This document shows, one piece after another, positions 27,611 through 38,900 of a DNA stretch of 64,000 nucleotides (its first letter is position 1; each line of letters starts with the position of its first letter). The stretch is taken from assembly GCA_035363115.1 (NCBI GenBank), contig DAOSEM010000004.1, forward strand, positions 1 through 64,000, given 5' to 3'. This stretch comes from Syntrophales bacterium. Lineage in GTDB: Bacteria; Desulfobacterota; Syntrophia; Syntrophales; PHBD01. The notes under the pieces are model-generated. The model was not told where the DNA came from, did not search any database, and saw only the letters and a list, made by a program, of their open reading frames with translations. A program made the position numbers and the translations under genes.

Positions 27611-29200
27611 ATGGATCGACTCGATCAGAAACTGGTTCAGCTGGAGCGCAAGCTGTTCGACCTGTCCAGCCTCCTGCAGGCGGGCAAGGCCTTCGACAAC
27701 CTGCTGGGCGCACGGGAGCTCTACAACGTATTTGTCAGCATCGTGCAGGAGCGCTTCGGTCTTTCGACCTATGCCCTGTTCATCATGAACGATGAGGGGA
27801 CCCGGTTCGAAATGGTACAGGGCTTCGGCCTGGCGGCGGATCTGGCGGCGGATTTCTCGTTTCCGGCGGATGAGGGGCTGCTCTGGCAGGCGCTTCGGCA
27901 GGGGCAGCCCTTTGCCACGGTCGACAGCCTGGGGGAGCCCCGCTTCGCGGTTCCGTTCGAAAAATATCGGCTGTCGGGACTCTCGAGCCGGTATTTCGTT
28001 CCCCTGGTCCACCGCGGAAAGGTGGTGGGGCTGCTCAGCGTCGGCACGAAGAGGTATACCGGTTCCTACACGGACGACGACCTCGAGTTCCTGAACATCC
28101 TGGCCGAGCAGGCCGCGGTCAGCATCATCACCGCCAGGCTCTATGAGAAGAGCGAAGCGAGCATGGTCGAGCTGAACAAGACGGTCAAGAACCTGTCCAT
28201 CCTGTACAACATCGGCCGGGCCATGAACCACATCGGCGACCTGAAGAACCTGCTGAAGTTCATCCTGCAGCAGGCCATCGAGACCACCGAGGCCCAGAAG
28301 GGATCGCTGATGCTCTTCGATCAGCAGACCCGGCGGCTGGTGATCCATGTCGTCAATGGACTCCCAGACAAGAAAACGGAGGAGGCCATCAATTCGGGCC
28401 TGATGAGCTGCCGGACCTTCGCCGTCGGCGAGGGCATCGCCGGCAAGGTCTTCGAGACGAGGGAAGCGATCATCGTCAACGCGGCGGACAAAGACGAGCG
28501 ATACCTGGAAAACCGGGAATCCAACGTCGAATCGATCCTGTGCATCCCGCTGGTCGTCGCGGACGAGGCCATCGGGGTCATCAACATCACCAACAAGCGA
28601 AGCGAGGGGATCTTCACGGCGGAAGACCTGGAGCTGCTCAACGCCCTCGGCAACCAGGCGGCCGTGGCGATCAACAACACCTCCCTCTACGAGATGGCGA
28701 TCACCGACGAGCTGACGGGGCTCTACATCCGGCGCTACTTCAACGTGAAGCTGGATTCGGAATTCCGGCGCGCCAGGCGGTACGGCCACCGCCTCACGCT
28801 GGCCATGTGCGACCTGGATCACTTCAAGAGCGTGAACGACACGTACGGCCACCAGATGGGCGACAAGGTTCTGCAGGCCGTGGCGGCCCTGCTCAAGGCT
28901 CACGCCCGGGAAAGCGATATCCCGGCCCGGTTCGGCGGGGAGGAGTTCGTCGTCATCCTCCCGGAGACCGGCGGGGAGGGCGGAATGGTTTTCGGGGAGC
29001 GAATCCGTACCGCCGTGGCGGGAAGCAAGGTGGAGGGGTATCCGGATCCGTTCACCATCAGCATCGGCCTGGCGACCTTCCCGGACGACGCCGACTCGAT
29101 CCAGTCCCTGATCCGTGCCGCCGATTCCGCCCTGTACGAGGCCAAGGAGAGCGGGCGGAACCGGGTTCAACGCTTCGTCCCGCCTCCGGCGGCGAACTGA
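27611..29200 (+). CDS. GAF-GAF-GGDEF diguanylate cyclase
   Basis: 529-aa soluble signalling enzyme that makes cyclic di-GMP. A short N-terminal coiled coil is followed by two GAF sensor domains (about residues 25-180 and 195-350) and a GGDEF domain. The active-site motif is RFGGEEF, and an inhibitory I-site (RESD) lies five residues before it, so product inhibition is expected. The start at 27611 follows GGGAGG. It is transcribed toward the minus-strand kinase at 29249. Confidence 0.92.
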   Translation: MDRLDQKLVQLERKLFDLSSLLQAGKAFDNLLGARELYNVFVSIVQERFGLSTYALFIMNDEGTRFEMVQGFGLAADLAADFSFPADEGLLWQALRQGQPFATVDSLGEPRFAVPFEKYRLSGLSSRYFVPLVHRGKVVGLLSVGTKRYTGSYTDDDLEFLNILAEQAAVSIITARLYEKSEASMVELNKTVKNLSILYNIGRAMNHIGDLKNLLKFILQQAIETTEAQKGSLMLFDQQTRRLVIHVVNGLPDKKTEEAINSGLMSCRTFAVGEGIAGKVFETREAIIVNAADKDERYLENRESNVESILCIPLVVADEAIGVINITNKRSEGIFTAEDLELLNALGNQAAVAINNTSLYEMAITDELTGLYIRRYFNVKLDSEFRRARRYGHRLTLAMCDLDHFKSVNDTYGHQMGDKVLQAVAALLKAHARESDIPARFGGEEFVVILPETGGEGGMVFGERIRTAVAGSKVEGYPDPFTISIGLATFPDDADSIQSLIRAADSALYEAKESGRNRVQRFVPPPAAN

Positions 29201-29248
29201 CCGGAAGCGCTCCGGCAAAGCCGCCGCCGGGTTCCGGGCAGGCCGGCC

Positions 29249-31990
29249 TCAGTCCAGGGCCGCCCGGACCTTGGCGGAGAGCTGCTCGATGCGGAAAGGC
29301 TTCTGCAGGAACCCGCTGCAGCCGCGGTCCATGATATCCTGGGCCTGGCCGTTGATGCTGTATCCGCTGGAAAGGATGACCCGGACCGCCGGATTGATCT
29401 CCCGGAGGCGGTCGAAGGTCTCTCCCCCCGAGATCCCCGGCATGACCATGTCGAGGATCACCAGGTCGATCTTCTCCTTCTTTACCATGTACACGGCAAT
29501 GGCGTCCTGGCCGCTTCCGGCCACGTAGACCCGGTATCCCAGGGAAACGAGAAGCTCCCGGGTGACCTCGGCCACCGTCTGCTCGTCGTCGACCAGCAGG
29601 ATCGTTTCATGGCCTCCGATGATCGTTTCGCTTTCCTCCCGGCTCCGGACGACCGCTTTTTCCGTCGCCGGCAGATAGATGGTGAATGTCGATCCCCGGC
29701 CGGGCCGGCTGTCCACCTGGATGATGCCCCCATGCCCCTTCACGATGCCGTACACCATGGCCAGTCCAAGTCCCGTACCCCGCCCGATGGCCTTCGTCGT
29801 GAAGAAGGGGTCGAAGATCCGCTCGAGGATCTTCCGGTCCATTCCGATCCCCGTGTCGGAGACGCGGATCTTCACGTATCGGCCCGGTCTGGCGTCGTAG
29901 GGCGCCGTATCCTCCTCGCCCAGGACGACATTCGCCGTCTCCAGGTCGATGTCCCCGCCCGCAGGCATGGCCTGCCAGGCGTTCACGTAGAGGTTCATGA
30001 ACACCTGCTCCATCTGTCCCCGGTCGACCTCCACGGCCCGGAGATCCTCGGCGAGGTTCCGGTAAATGGAGATTTCCTTTTTCGTCCTCCCGAAGAGGGA
30101 AGACGTTCCGGCGAGGATTTCGTTCATGTCGGAGGGCTTCACTTCATATTTCCCGCCCCGGGCGAGGCCGAGGAGCTGCTTCGTCAGGTCCGTCCCGCTC
30201 TTCACCTGTTCCTCGATCCGCTTGAGCCGGTCGTAATGTGGATGCGACGGCTCCAGGTCCAGCAGGGTCAGGGAAGCATATCCCTGGATGCCCATGAGCA
30301 GATTGTTGAAATCGTGGGCGATGCCGCCGGCCAGGGTCCCGATGGCCTCCATCTTCTGGGCCTGGCCGAGCTTCTTCTCCATGTCCAGCAGTTCCGTGAC
30401 GTCCTTCATCATACCCACGACGCCGATGACGCGTCCATCCGCATCGCGAAGAAAGCTGCTGTTCATGTTGAAGATACGCTCCATCCCGTCCCGGGTCAGC
30501 ATGGCGCCGATGTGGTTGCTGACGACCCTGTTTTTATCCCGGATCCCCCGGAACAGCTTCCGGTACGTTCGCCGGTCGTCCTCCCGTGCGAAATCCGTGA
30601 AGTATCGACCCTGCAGCTCCTGGACATCGTGTCCCAGGATTCGCTTCCAGGCGGGATTGGCGTATGTGACGGCCCCCGTCATGTCCAGGGTGTAGATGAT
30701 GTCCGGGGCGTTCTCGCTCAAGTCGCGAAAGCGCGCCTCGCTTTCCCGGAGCGCCTCCTCCGCATGCTTGCGGTCGGTGATGTCGAACATGGACCCCATG
30801 ATCGTCGGCCTGTCAGACAGGTCGATGGACGCGGCGGACAGCTCGATCCACTTCTCCCGCCCATCCTTCCGGATGATCTTGAATTCATACCGTTCCGACG
30901 GCTCTTTGCCCTCCAGGCGCCGGGTGCCCCGGCCCCGAACCATTTCCCGGAAATCCGGGTGGATGAATTGCCAGAAGGGGAGGCCCTCCAGTTCGGTCAA
31001 CGTGTAGCCGGTGATGGCCTCGAAGGCCTGGTTGACATAGATAAAAGCGTTGCCCTGGATGAGATAGATGCCCGCGGAGGTGCTTTCCATCAGGGCCCGG
31101 TATCTTTGCTCGCTCTCCTTCAGCGCCTTTTCCGCCTGCCTGCGCTCCGTGATGTCCAGAAGCGAGGCAATGGTCTGGGTCGTGCCGGGGATCAGATCTG
31201 CTTTCAGGGCGATGTCCCGGACGCGGCCGAACGCGTCGGAGAAGCGGAATTCGTAATATTTCGATGCGTTTTCGGCATCTTCCCGGCGCAGGCGGTGCTG
31301 CTCGATCATTCTCTCCCGGTCCTCCGGCACGACGAATTCCGTCCAGTTCCTCTTCCCTTCCGTTTCGCCCTTCGGACAGCCGGACAGCTTTTCGAACTCC
31401 GTATTGGCGAGGCTGATGGTCGTGTCATCCTCCACCACGATGATCGCCGTTCCCGAGTTTTCGAACAGCATCCGGAACCGGGATTCCGACTGCCGGAGCG
31501 CTTCTTCCGCCTGCCTGCGCTCCGTGATGTCGTTAATCAGGTACAGAATTGCCGTGCGGTCCCCCCGGCGCATCAGGACGGTCGCCGAAAGGGAGACCCA
31601 GGTGAGCCGGCCGCCGGCACCGACAATCCGGAACTCGTACGAGTCGGGAACCGGCTCCCTCCTCAACCGTTTCCCGTAGTTCGTTACGATGAGCTCTCGG
31701 TCCACGGGCCAGACAAAGTCCGGAAAGGACCCGCCTTCCAGCTTCTCCGCGGGAACTCCCAGGAGACCGGCCAGCTTTTGATTGACGAAGACGAAGCGGC
31801 TGTCCTGAAGGATGAAAACCGCCTCGTTGGCCCGGTCGATGGTGCTTCTGTATTGCTGGAACAGCTCTATACGAAACTCCTGCACCGTGTTCCCGGTCGA
31901 AAGCGCCTTATCACTGACGGCCGTCTCCTGCGGGCACGGATCCTTTCTTTCGTCGATGGTCTGTCCTCCGTTTTTTTTTCCCTCACCCAT
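29249..31990 (-). CDS. Multi-PAS hybrid histidine kinase with C-terminal receiver
   Basis: 913-aa soluble kinase with no membrane segment. It has four PAS/PAC domains in tandem (about residues 35-540), a histidine kinase core with the phospho-acceptor in GGIAHDFNNLL near 560, an HATPase domain with DTGIGMD and GRGTGLGLAMVYG, and a receiver domain whose phospho-Asp lies in VILDMVMPG. The ligand is unknown; no heme or flavin motif is evident. The start at 31990 has GAGG at proper spacing; ATG 31996 is too close to it. It belongs to the same minus-strand signalling block as the next two kinases. Confidence 0.9.
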   Translation of the reverse strand: MGEGKKNGGQTIDERKDPCPQETAVSDKALSTGNTVQEFRIELFQQYRSTIDRANEAVFILQDSRFVFVNQKLAGLLGVPAEKLEGGSFPDFVWPVDRELIVTNYGKRLRREPVPDSYEFRIVGAGGRLTWVSLSATVLMRRGDRTAILYLINDITERRQAEEALRQSESRFRMLFENSGTAIIVVEDDTTISLANTEFEKLSGCPKGETEGKRNWTEFVVPEDRERMIEQHRLRREDAENASKYYEFRFSDAFGRVRDIALKADLIPGTTQTIASLLDITERRQAEKALKESEQRYRALMESTSAGIYLIQGNAFIYVNQAFEAITGYTLTELEGLPFWQFIHPDFREMVRGRGTRRLEGKEPSERYEFKIIRKDGREKWIELSAASIDLSDRPTIMGSMFDITDRKHAEEALRESEARFRDLSENAPDIIYTLDMTGAVTYANPAWKRILGHDVQELQGRYFTDFAREDDRRTYRKLFRGIRDKNRVVSNHIGAMLTRDGMERIFNMNSSFLRDADGRVIGVVGMMKDVTELLDMEKKLGQAQKMEAIGTLAGGIAHDFNNLLMGIQGYASLTLLDLEPSHPHYDRLKRIEEQVKSGTDLTKQLLGLARGGKYEVKPSDMNEILAGTSSLFGRTKKEISIYRNLAEDLRAVEVDRGQMEQVFMNLYVNAWQAMPAGGDIDLETANVVLGEEDTAPYDARPGRYVKIRVSDTGIGMDRKILERIFDPFFTTKAIGRGTGLGLAMVYGIVKGHGGIIQVDSRPGRGSTFTIYLPATEKAVVRSREESETIIGGHETILLVDDEQTVAEVTRELLVSLGYRVYVAGSGQDAIAVYMVKKEKIDLVILDMVMPGISGGETFDRLREINPAVRVILSSGYSINGQAQDIMDRGCSGFLQKPFRIEQLSAKVRAALD

Positions 31991-32142
31991 AACCATCCTC
32001 AATCTGTTTGGAATCGCGATGAAAATAAAAAACCCCACCATCAGGAAGGCAGGGTTATTTGAGCATGTCGTTTCGATCCATGTGAAGATTTACCCAACCG
32101 GTTGTTTTCGGGTCGGCATGCTGGCCCAGATGAGCCGGGATG

Positions 32143-32568
32143 TCAAGAGGCAGAACAGGGCGGAATATTCGTCTGTTGCATGTTTGTTGTTGGGGAGTAT
32201 GGATCTGTCCAGATGCGGAACTGGGTGCCGCTCTTTGAATTGACGCGGTAGCCGACGGAAATGACGGCATCGAGGTTGTAGAATGTGCTCTCGTAAGTTT
32301 TGCCGTCTCTGGCAGTATGTGCAAAAAATGCACATACTGAATCTTTCAATAATTCACGTGATATGAATATATTGCCCAGGTGCTTTGTGATAACGCTACG
32401 CTCTGTTTGAAACAGCTCGGACATCTGTCTCTGTGTGAGCCAAATTGTTTCCCGCTCCAGTTTCACGTCCACACGGACGCCCTCGGGAGATTCATAGATC
32501 ATGACGACCTGCCCGTAATCCGCCGGGGGCTCGCGCAGGATGTTTCGCCCGAGGTTCTTTTGTCTCAT
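32143..32568 (-). pseudogene. Truncated RhuM/Fic-associated-type protein
   Basis: 141-aa remnant. Residues about 40-118 match the start of RhuM-family virulence proteins (TIWLTQRQMSELFQTERSV, ITKHLGNIF and GYRVNSKSGTQFRIW), normally about 330 aa long. After FRIW the homology stops abruptly and an unrelated tail (TDPYSPTTNM) leads to a stop, so the C-terminal two thirds is missing. The DNA here is AT-richer than its neighbours (about 43% GC at 32281-32340). It lies between two histidine kinases, 34 bp after the one at 32602, and is probably a decayed foreign gene. Confidence 0.75.
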
Positions 32569-32601
32569 GTCATTCCCTTCAAGATTGGTTCGCGGCACCG
32601 G

Positions 32602-34761
32602 TCAGCGTTCCGCCGGTTCCGATTCCTGTCCCAGGGCTCTCTTCACGGCCCGGGCGAGGTCGCCCAGGGAGACGGGCTTCATCAGGAAATCCCGGCAGCC
32701 GAGTTTCTGCGCCGCCTCCTTGTCCATCCGCTCGCTGAATCCGGTGGTCAGGATGATCGGGAGATCGGGCCGGATCTTCAGCATCTCCTCGGCCAGGCGT
32801 GCGCCGGTCATGTTGGGCATCGTCATGTCCGTGATCACCAGGTCGTAGTCCCGAGGGTTTGCACGGAACGCCTCCAGGGCGTCGATGCTGCTCAGTCGGA
32901 TGGCCACGTCATAGCCGAGGGACGTGAGCATCTCCCGCCCCAGGGAGGCGATGGGCTCCTCGTCGTCGACATACAGAATGTGCCCGCTCCCCTCGGGAAT
33001 CAGGGCCATCTCCGGCCCTTCCCATTCCGTCGCGGCATCGAGCAGGGGCAGGTGAATCGTAAAAGTGGTTCCTTTCCCGGGCTCGCTTTCCACGTGGATC
33101 ATCCCACCGTGGTCCTTGATGATGCCGTACACGACGGACAATCCCAGCCCTGTCCCTTCGCCGGACGCCTTGGTTGTGAAGAAAGGATCGAAAATCTTGT
33201 CCCGGACAGACGGATCGATCCCTTCCCCGGTGTCGCTCACCACCATCTTCAGATAGGGACCTTCTTTCAATCCCGGATCGAAAACCGGGCTTTGCGCGGT
33301 GAGTAGCTGCCGGCCGAGTCGCACCTCCAGGACACCCTCCCTGTCCCGCATGGCGTGCACGGCATTGGTACAGAGGTTCATCAGCACCTGGTGGATCTGG
33401 GTGGGATCGGCCAGGACGGTGTCGTGGTGAGTTTCGAATGACGTGCGGATTTCGACGGTCGAGGGAATGGACGACCGAAGCAGCTGCAGGACTTCCTTGA
33501 CGACAGGGGTGACGACCATCGGCTTCATCTCCTGCTCCCGCCGGCGGCTGAAGGTCAGGATCTGCTTGACCAGGTCCCGGGAGCGGTCGCAGGCCTTCAG
33601 GATCTGTTCGAGATAGGGCTGGATCTGCGGGTCCGTCGTCCTGAACCGCGCCAGTTCCGCATAGCCTATCATCGCCGAGAGGATATTGTTGAAATCATGC
33701 GCGATGCCCCCGGCCAGTGTGCCGATGGCCTCCATCTTCTGGGCCTGCCGGAGCATCGTCTCGAGTTTGACCGCCTCGGTGATATCCCGGTTGAGGGAAA
33801 TGTAGCCCGTCAGTACCCCCGCGGAGGTCACCAGCGGACTGATGGTCGAATCCGCCTGGATCAGTTTCCCGTCCTTCCGCCGGTTCGTCATGCGTCCGCT
33901 CCAGATCATGCCGCCCTTGAGGGTCTTCCAGAGATTCTCGTAAAAGGAATGATCCTGGACGCCGCTCTTCAGGAGCGACGGAGTCCTGCCGATGGCCTCG
34001 CTGCGGCTGTATCCGGTGACTTTCTCGAAGGCCGGATTCACGTACTGGATGACCCCGTCCGGGTCGGTAATCAGGACGCTTTCCGCGGCCCGCTCGATGG
34101 CGAAATTCAGGCGCCGCAGGTCTTCTTCCGCTCTCTTCCGCTCCGTAATGTCCAACAGGACGCCGTGATAGAGAATCGACGGGCCTTCCTTTTTCGGTGT
34201 GGCGATTGCCTGGAACCAGAGGGGGTCCCCGTCCGGCTTGACAAACCGGCCCTCGAACCGCCAGGGGGTCCCGGAAACCACCGCCTCCCGGAGTGAGGTC
34301 AGGAATCGGTTGCGGTCCTCCTCCACGACGTGATCGGCGAACATCGGGAAGAAGGCGTCGATCTCCGTGGACAACCCGAAGGTCTCCGTCAATTTCTCAC
34401 TGACGTAGTTGACGTTGCAGCCTCCTGCGTCCGTGGCAACGAACTGGTATGCGACGCCGGGTATATTGGTCGCGATGCTGTGCAGCAGGATCTCCCTCTC
34501 CTGGAGCGTCCGGTTCATCCTCATCAATCGATCCATATACGTGTGGATGAGAACATAGAGCAGAGACGCCGTGATCAGGATGAACAGGATGCCCTTTGAT
34601 ATCTGGACATACGTCATCACGTTTGCATCGCGGACCAGCCAGGCGAGGACGGTGTCCGAGAAATATATCCACAGCACGCCGAAGAAAATGTAGATGCCGA
34701 TGATCTTCAGGATTGCGTAGCGATCGTGTCGTTGCGAGGACGAATCCATATGCGCATCCAT
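32602..34761 (-). CDS. Membrane PAS hybrid histidine kinase with receiver
   Basis: 719-aa kinase. Two N-terminal membrane helices (about residues 18-40 and 52-72) enclose only a short loop. Two PAS domains follow (about 88-330), then the kinase core with GGIAHDFNNIL near 348, HATPase motifs DTGEGID and GEGTGLGLSVVYG, and a receiver with ITDMTMPNM. There is no strong ribosome site; ATG 34761 and 34749 are both possible. It lies between the HD-GYP regulator and the RhuM remnant and shows the same architecture as the 29249 kinase minus two PAS domains. Confidence 0.9.
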   Translation of the reverse strand: MDAHMDSSSQRHDRYAILKIIGIYIFFGVLWIYFSDTVLAWLVRDANVMTYVQISKGILFILITASLLYVLIHTYMDRLMRMNRTLQEREILLHSIATNIPGVAYQFVATDAGGCNVNYVSEKLTETFGLSTEIDAFFPMFADHVVEEDRNRFLTSLREAVVSGTPWRFEGRFVKPDGDPLWFQAIATPKKEGPSILYHGVLLDITERKRAEEDLRRLNFAIERAAESVLITDPDGVIQYVNPAFEKVTGYSRSEAIGRTPSLLKSGVQDHSFYENLWKTLKGGMIWSGRMTNRRKDGKLIQADSTISPLVTSAGVLTGYISLNRDITEAVKLETMLRQAQKMEAIGTLAGGIAHDFNNILSAMIGYAELARFRTTDPQIQPYLEQILKACDRSRDLVKQILTFSRRREQEMKPMVVTPVVKEVLQLLRSSIPSTVEIRTSFETHHDTVLADPTQIHQVLMNLCTNAVHAMRDREGVLEVRLGRQLLTAQSPVFDPGLKEGPYLKMVVSDTGEGIDPSVRDKIFDPFFTTKASGEGTGLGLSVVYGIIKDHGGMIHVESEPGKGTTFTIHLPLLDAATEWEGPEMALIPEGSGHILYVDDEEPIASLGREMLTSLGYDVAIRLSSIDALEAFRANPRDYDLVITDMTMPNMTGARLAEEMLKIRPDLPIILTTGFSERMDKEAAQKLGCRDFLMKPVSLGDLARAVKRALGQESEPAER

Positions 34762-34832
34762 CGAATGGCCGTAAAGAAGGGATCTCTTTGCCGGCAGGCG
34801 GGCCCTTCCCGGTCCCGGCGCCTGTTGATGCC

Positions 34833-35918
34833 TTATCCTGTGTACCCCATTTCCAGTCCGATCCGGTCGAATTCCTCCTCCAGCGCCAGGAAGGCGGCCA
34901 CCACGACGGGGTCGAACTGGACGCCGCTGCCTTTCTCAATGAATCCGAGTGCCTGCTCCCGTGTGCAAGGTCCCTTGTAACAGCGGCAGGAGCGCAGCGC
35001 GTCGTAGACATCCGCGACGGCCATGATCCGGGCCGCCAGAGGGATCTCCTCTCCTTTGAGCCCGTCGGGATAGCCTCTCCCGTCCCAGCGTTCATGGTGG
35101 CTCCTCGCGATGGAGATCCCCATGTTGATGAATGTGTTCCTGGGGTACACGTTGCGAACCGACTCCATGGTTGCAGCACCCACGACAGGATGCTCCTTCA
35201 TGATGATGAACTCTTCCTCGGTCAGCTTGCCGGATTTCAGCAGGATCCGGTCGGGGCTGGCGACCTTGCCGATGTCGTGCAGCGGGCTGGCATTGAAGAT
35301 GTTATGGATGAATGCCTCGTCGATCACCCGGTTGTACGGCTCTTGCCGGCCCAGTTTTTCCGCCAGCATCCCGCAGAATGTCTGGACCCGCTCCAGGTGC
35401 CTTCCCGTCTCCCTGTCCCTGGACTCGGCCAGCTTGGAGAGGGCGAAGATCGTCGACACCTGGGAGGCGGAGATCTCCTGAACCTGTTCCGCCACAAGGT
35501 CTTCCAGGTGAGCCTGGTAGCGCCGCAGCTTGAGGTGGGTCTCCACCCGCGCCTCGACCTCTTCAAACTGGAACGGCTTGGTCACGTAATCGACGCCGCC
35601 GCTGCCGAAGGCCTTCACTTTGTCGAGCGTCTCCGTGAGGGCGCTGATGAAAATAACGGGGATGTCCCGGAACCTTACATCCTGTTTCAGCCTCCGGCAG
35701 ACCTCGAAACCATCCATCTCCGGCATGGTGATGTCGAGGAGGATCAGGTCGGGTTTTTCGTGCTCCACGGCCTTGAGGGCGAGTTTTCCGCTGGGTACGG
35801 GCCGCACGCGGTGGCCTTTCTCCTTGAGCATGCCGGCAAGGAGGGTGAGGTTGGCGGGCACGTCGTCCACAACAAGGATATCGGCTTGGACGGGATCCGT
35901 TTTGCTTTCGTTCTTCAT
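34833..35918 (-). CDS. Response regulator with HD-GYP phosphodiesterase domain (RpfG family)
   Basis: 361-aa protein with an N-terminal receiver (phospho-Asp in LILLDITMPEMD) and an HD-GYP domain that degrades cyclic di-GMP. The catalytic HD is in HDIGKVASPDR and the GYP region in HHERWDGRGYPDG, both intact. Its start is 3 bp from the stop of the 1477-aa kinase, so kinase and regulator are a cognate pair. It counters the GGDEF cyclase at 27611. Confidence 0.93.
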   Translation of the reverse strand: MKNESKTDPVQADILVVDDVPANLTLLAGMLKEKGHRVRPVPSGKLALKAVEHEKPDLILLDITMPEMDGFEVCRRLKQDVRFRDIPVIFISALTETLDKVKAFGSGGVDYVTKPFQFEEVEARVETHLKLRRYQAHLEDLVAEQVQEISASQVSTIFALSKLAESRDRETGRHLERVQTFCGMLAEKLGRQEPYNRVIDEAFIHNIFNASPLHDIGKVASPDRILLKSGKLTEEEFIIMKEHPVVGAATMESVRNVYPRNTFINMGISIARSHHERWDGRGYPDGLKGEEIPLAARIMAVADVYDALRSCRCYKGPCTREQALGFIEKGSGVQFDPVVVAAFLALEEEFDRIGLEMGYTG

Positions 35919-35921
35919 GGA

Positions 35922-38900
35922 TTATGCTCCAGGTGAAAAAAGCTCGATCAATGCTTCATATTCATAGCGGGCGGCCATCTGCCGCACCCACCGGGTGAAA
36001 TCCGGATGTTCCGCCACTCGTCCGACCAGCTCGTTCAAGAGGTCCATGTCGGCGCTCTCCACCGCGTTCCGCATCTGCGAGACCAGTTCCGGGGCGAGGG
36101 CGGAGACGGTCCGCTGCATCAGCGCGGAGTCTTCCTCGCTGTCGGGTGCCCTTTCCGGCGCCCCGGTTTCATCGTACAGGAATTCGGCTCCCGTGAGCAG
36201 GCGGATGGTTTCAAACAGATCCTCTTCCTTGAACGGCTTCGACAGGTAGCCGTCGGCCCCGGCGGCGAAGATCCGCTGCCGGTCCTCCTCGAAGGCGCTG
36301 GCCGTGACGGCGATGACGGCCGTGCCCTTCAGTTCCGGCGTTGCTTTGATGACGCGCGTGGCTTCGTAACCGTCCATGACGGGCATGGTCATGTCCATGA
36401 GGACCACCCGGGGCTTCCACTCCCGGATCATCCGCAGGGCGTCCTCCCCGTTGACGGCCTCCCGGGTGGCGAATCCGACGTTGCCGAGCAGCCGGGAAAG
36501 AAGCTGGCGGTTCGTGTCCCGGTCGTCGGCGACAAGGACACGGATCTCGCCCTGACCGGGCTTGAGACGCAGGACGCGGCGCTTTGCCTCCTTCGGTTTC
36601 GCCTGCTCCTCCGTTCCTTCCCGGATGGGGATCTCGAAGCGGAAGGTTGTTCCCCTGCCGACGGTGCTGGTCACCGTGATGGATCCTCCCATGACCTGGA
36701 TAAAGCCCCGGCTCAGGGCCAGTCCGAGGCCGGTTCCGCCGCTCTTGACCCCGGTCCGGGTCTGCTCGAAGGCCTGAAAGAGGATGCCTTTTTCCTCCTC
36801 GGTCATGCCGGGCCCCGTGTCCTCCACTTCGAAGAGGAGATCCACCTTGTCTCCCTTTCCGGCCCTGGCAGCCACGCGCAGGGCGATGCCGCCCTCCTCG
36901 GTGAACTTCACGGCGTTTCCCAGGAGGTTGATGAGGATCTGGCGGAGCTTCCCTTCGTCCGTTACCGCCCAGCGGGGAACAGGCCCGACCTCCTCCAGCA
37001 GGAAGGTCAGTTTTTTTGAATCTGTCCGGATGCGGAACATCCGTTCGATGTCCCGGAGGAATGTGTGCAGGTCGAAGGTGTTCGGCGTGAAGGTAGCCCG
37101 CCCGGCCTCGATCTTCGACATCTCCAGGATGTCGTTGATGAGCGCAAGCAGGTGTTCGCCGCTGCGGTTGATAACATCCAGGTGTTCCCGGGACTGCGGC
37201 GAGAGTTCCGGGTCCCGCTCCATGAGCTGGGCGAAGCCGAGGATGGCGTTCATGGGTGTCCGGATCTCGTGGGACATGTTCGCCAGGAACGCACTCTTGG
37301 AGCGGCTTGCCGCGTCGGCTGCATCCTTGGCCTCCTGGATGATGGTGATGTCCCGGACAGTACCGCGGAAGCCGGTGATGCTTCCCTGTGCGTCCCGCAT
37401 CGGATAGGCGGAGGCGGCCGAGTAGGCACTGGCCCCGTCTTTCCGGGTGAGCCGCCAGTAGAAGTCTCCGGAGGGCTTGCCGCTCACGTAGACTTCATGG
37501 AAAATCCCGTAGATATGCCGGACTTCGTCTTCGTCCATGTAGGCGCTGAACGGGAGTCCGGCGAGCACCTCCTCTTCATCGTACCCCAGGAATCTGCGCA
37601 GGGCCGGATTGCAGAAGCGCATGCTGCCTTTCAGGTCGACCTCGTAGTAACCGCTGTCCATGGTTTCGAGGATGGTCCGGTATTTCTCCTCGGCCTCCTT
37701 CAGCTCCGCCTCCATCCGCTTCCTCTCCGAGATGTCGCGGGACACACCCACAATACCGGTCAGTCGTCCTGCATCGTCACGCATGGGGCTCAACGTCACA
37801 TCTACCCAGAAGGTGGAACCGTCTTTTTTGTACTGCTCCAATTCAAGATGGGACGTGGGATTGTTACCCTTTTCGATTTCGGGAAGGACCCGGAGATAGT
37901 CCTCAAAGAGCACGTTCAGGGATTCCGGTGTCATGGCATCGGCAAAGGATTGCCCCATGGCCTCCTCGGGGGTCACACCCCGCAGTTTCTGAATCGCGGG
38001 ACTTATGTAAGTCATACGGAGATTCGTATCCGTTGTATAGATCACGTCACCACTGTTCTCGGTGAGGAGCCGGTACTTTTCCTCGCTCCGGCGGAGCGCC
38101 TCGGCGGCGGCCTCCCGCTCCGCCTCCGCCCTTTTTCGTTCCGAGATGTCGCGGGTCACACCGTTGAAGGCCACGGGCCTGCCCTGTTCGTCCCGTTTCA
38201 GGACGGCGCTGATCTCCATCCACAGCCGTTCGCCGTTCCTGGCGATGTGCTCCGCCTCCATCACGATCCGGTCCGAAGGCTCCTTGCCCGCGGCGACCCT
38301 CCCAAAGCAGGCCATCACAGCCTCCGTGGTCTCCGGGGTAAAGACATTATCGAGTTTCATGCCCACCGACTCCTCGGCGGTGTATCCGAGCGTGCGTTCC
38401 ACCGAGTTCGAGCAGAACGTGTAGCACATGGCCTTCAGGTCGAAGATCCAGATGATGTCGTTCGTGTTTTCCACCAGGAATTTATAATTTTCCTCGCTTC
38501 GGCGCAGCGCCTCGGCGGCCTGCTGTTTTTCTGCCTCCGCCCGCTTCCGCTCGGTGATGTCGCGGGAAACGCCGAGATAGCCGATCAGGCGCCCTTCGTC
38601 ATCGCGCATGGTCATCATGGAGGCCTCCACCCACACGGTGGAGCCGTCCCCGCAGTACTGCTCGATCTCGATGCGCGCCGTTGGATTCTTTCCCTGCTCG
38701 ATCTCGGGAAGGAAACGGTTGTACGTGGAGAGGACCGTATTCAGCGATTCCGGAGTCATGGCCTGATCCACCGTCTCGGCCAGGGCCACCTCGACCGTGA
38801 TTCCGCGCAATTTCCGGATGGAGGGACTGACGTACGTGAAACGCATTGCCGTGTCGGTGGTCCAGATCACGTCCTCGCTGTTTTCGGCCAGGAGCCGGTA

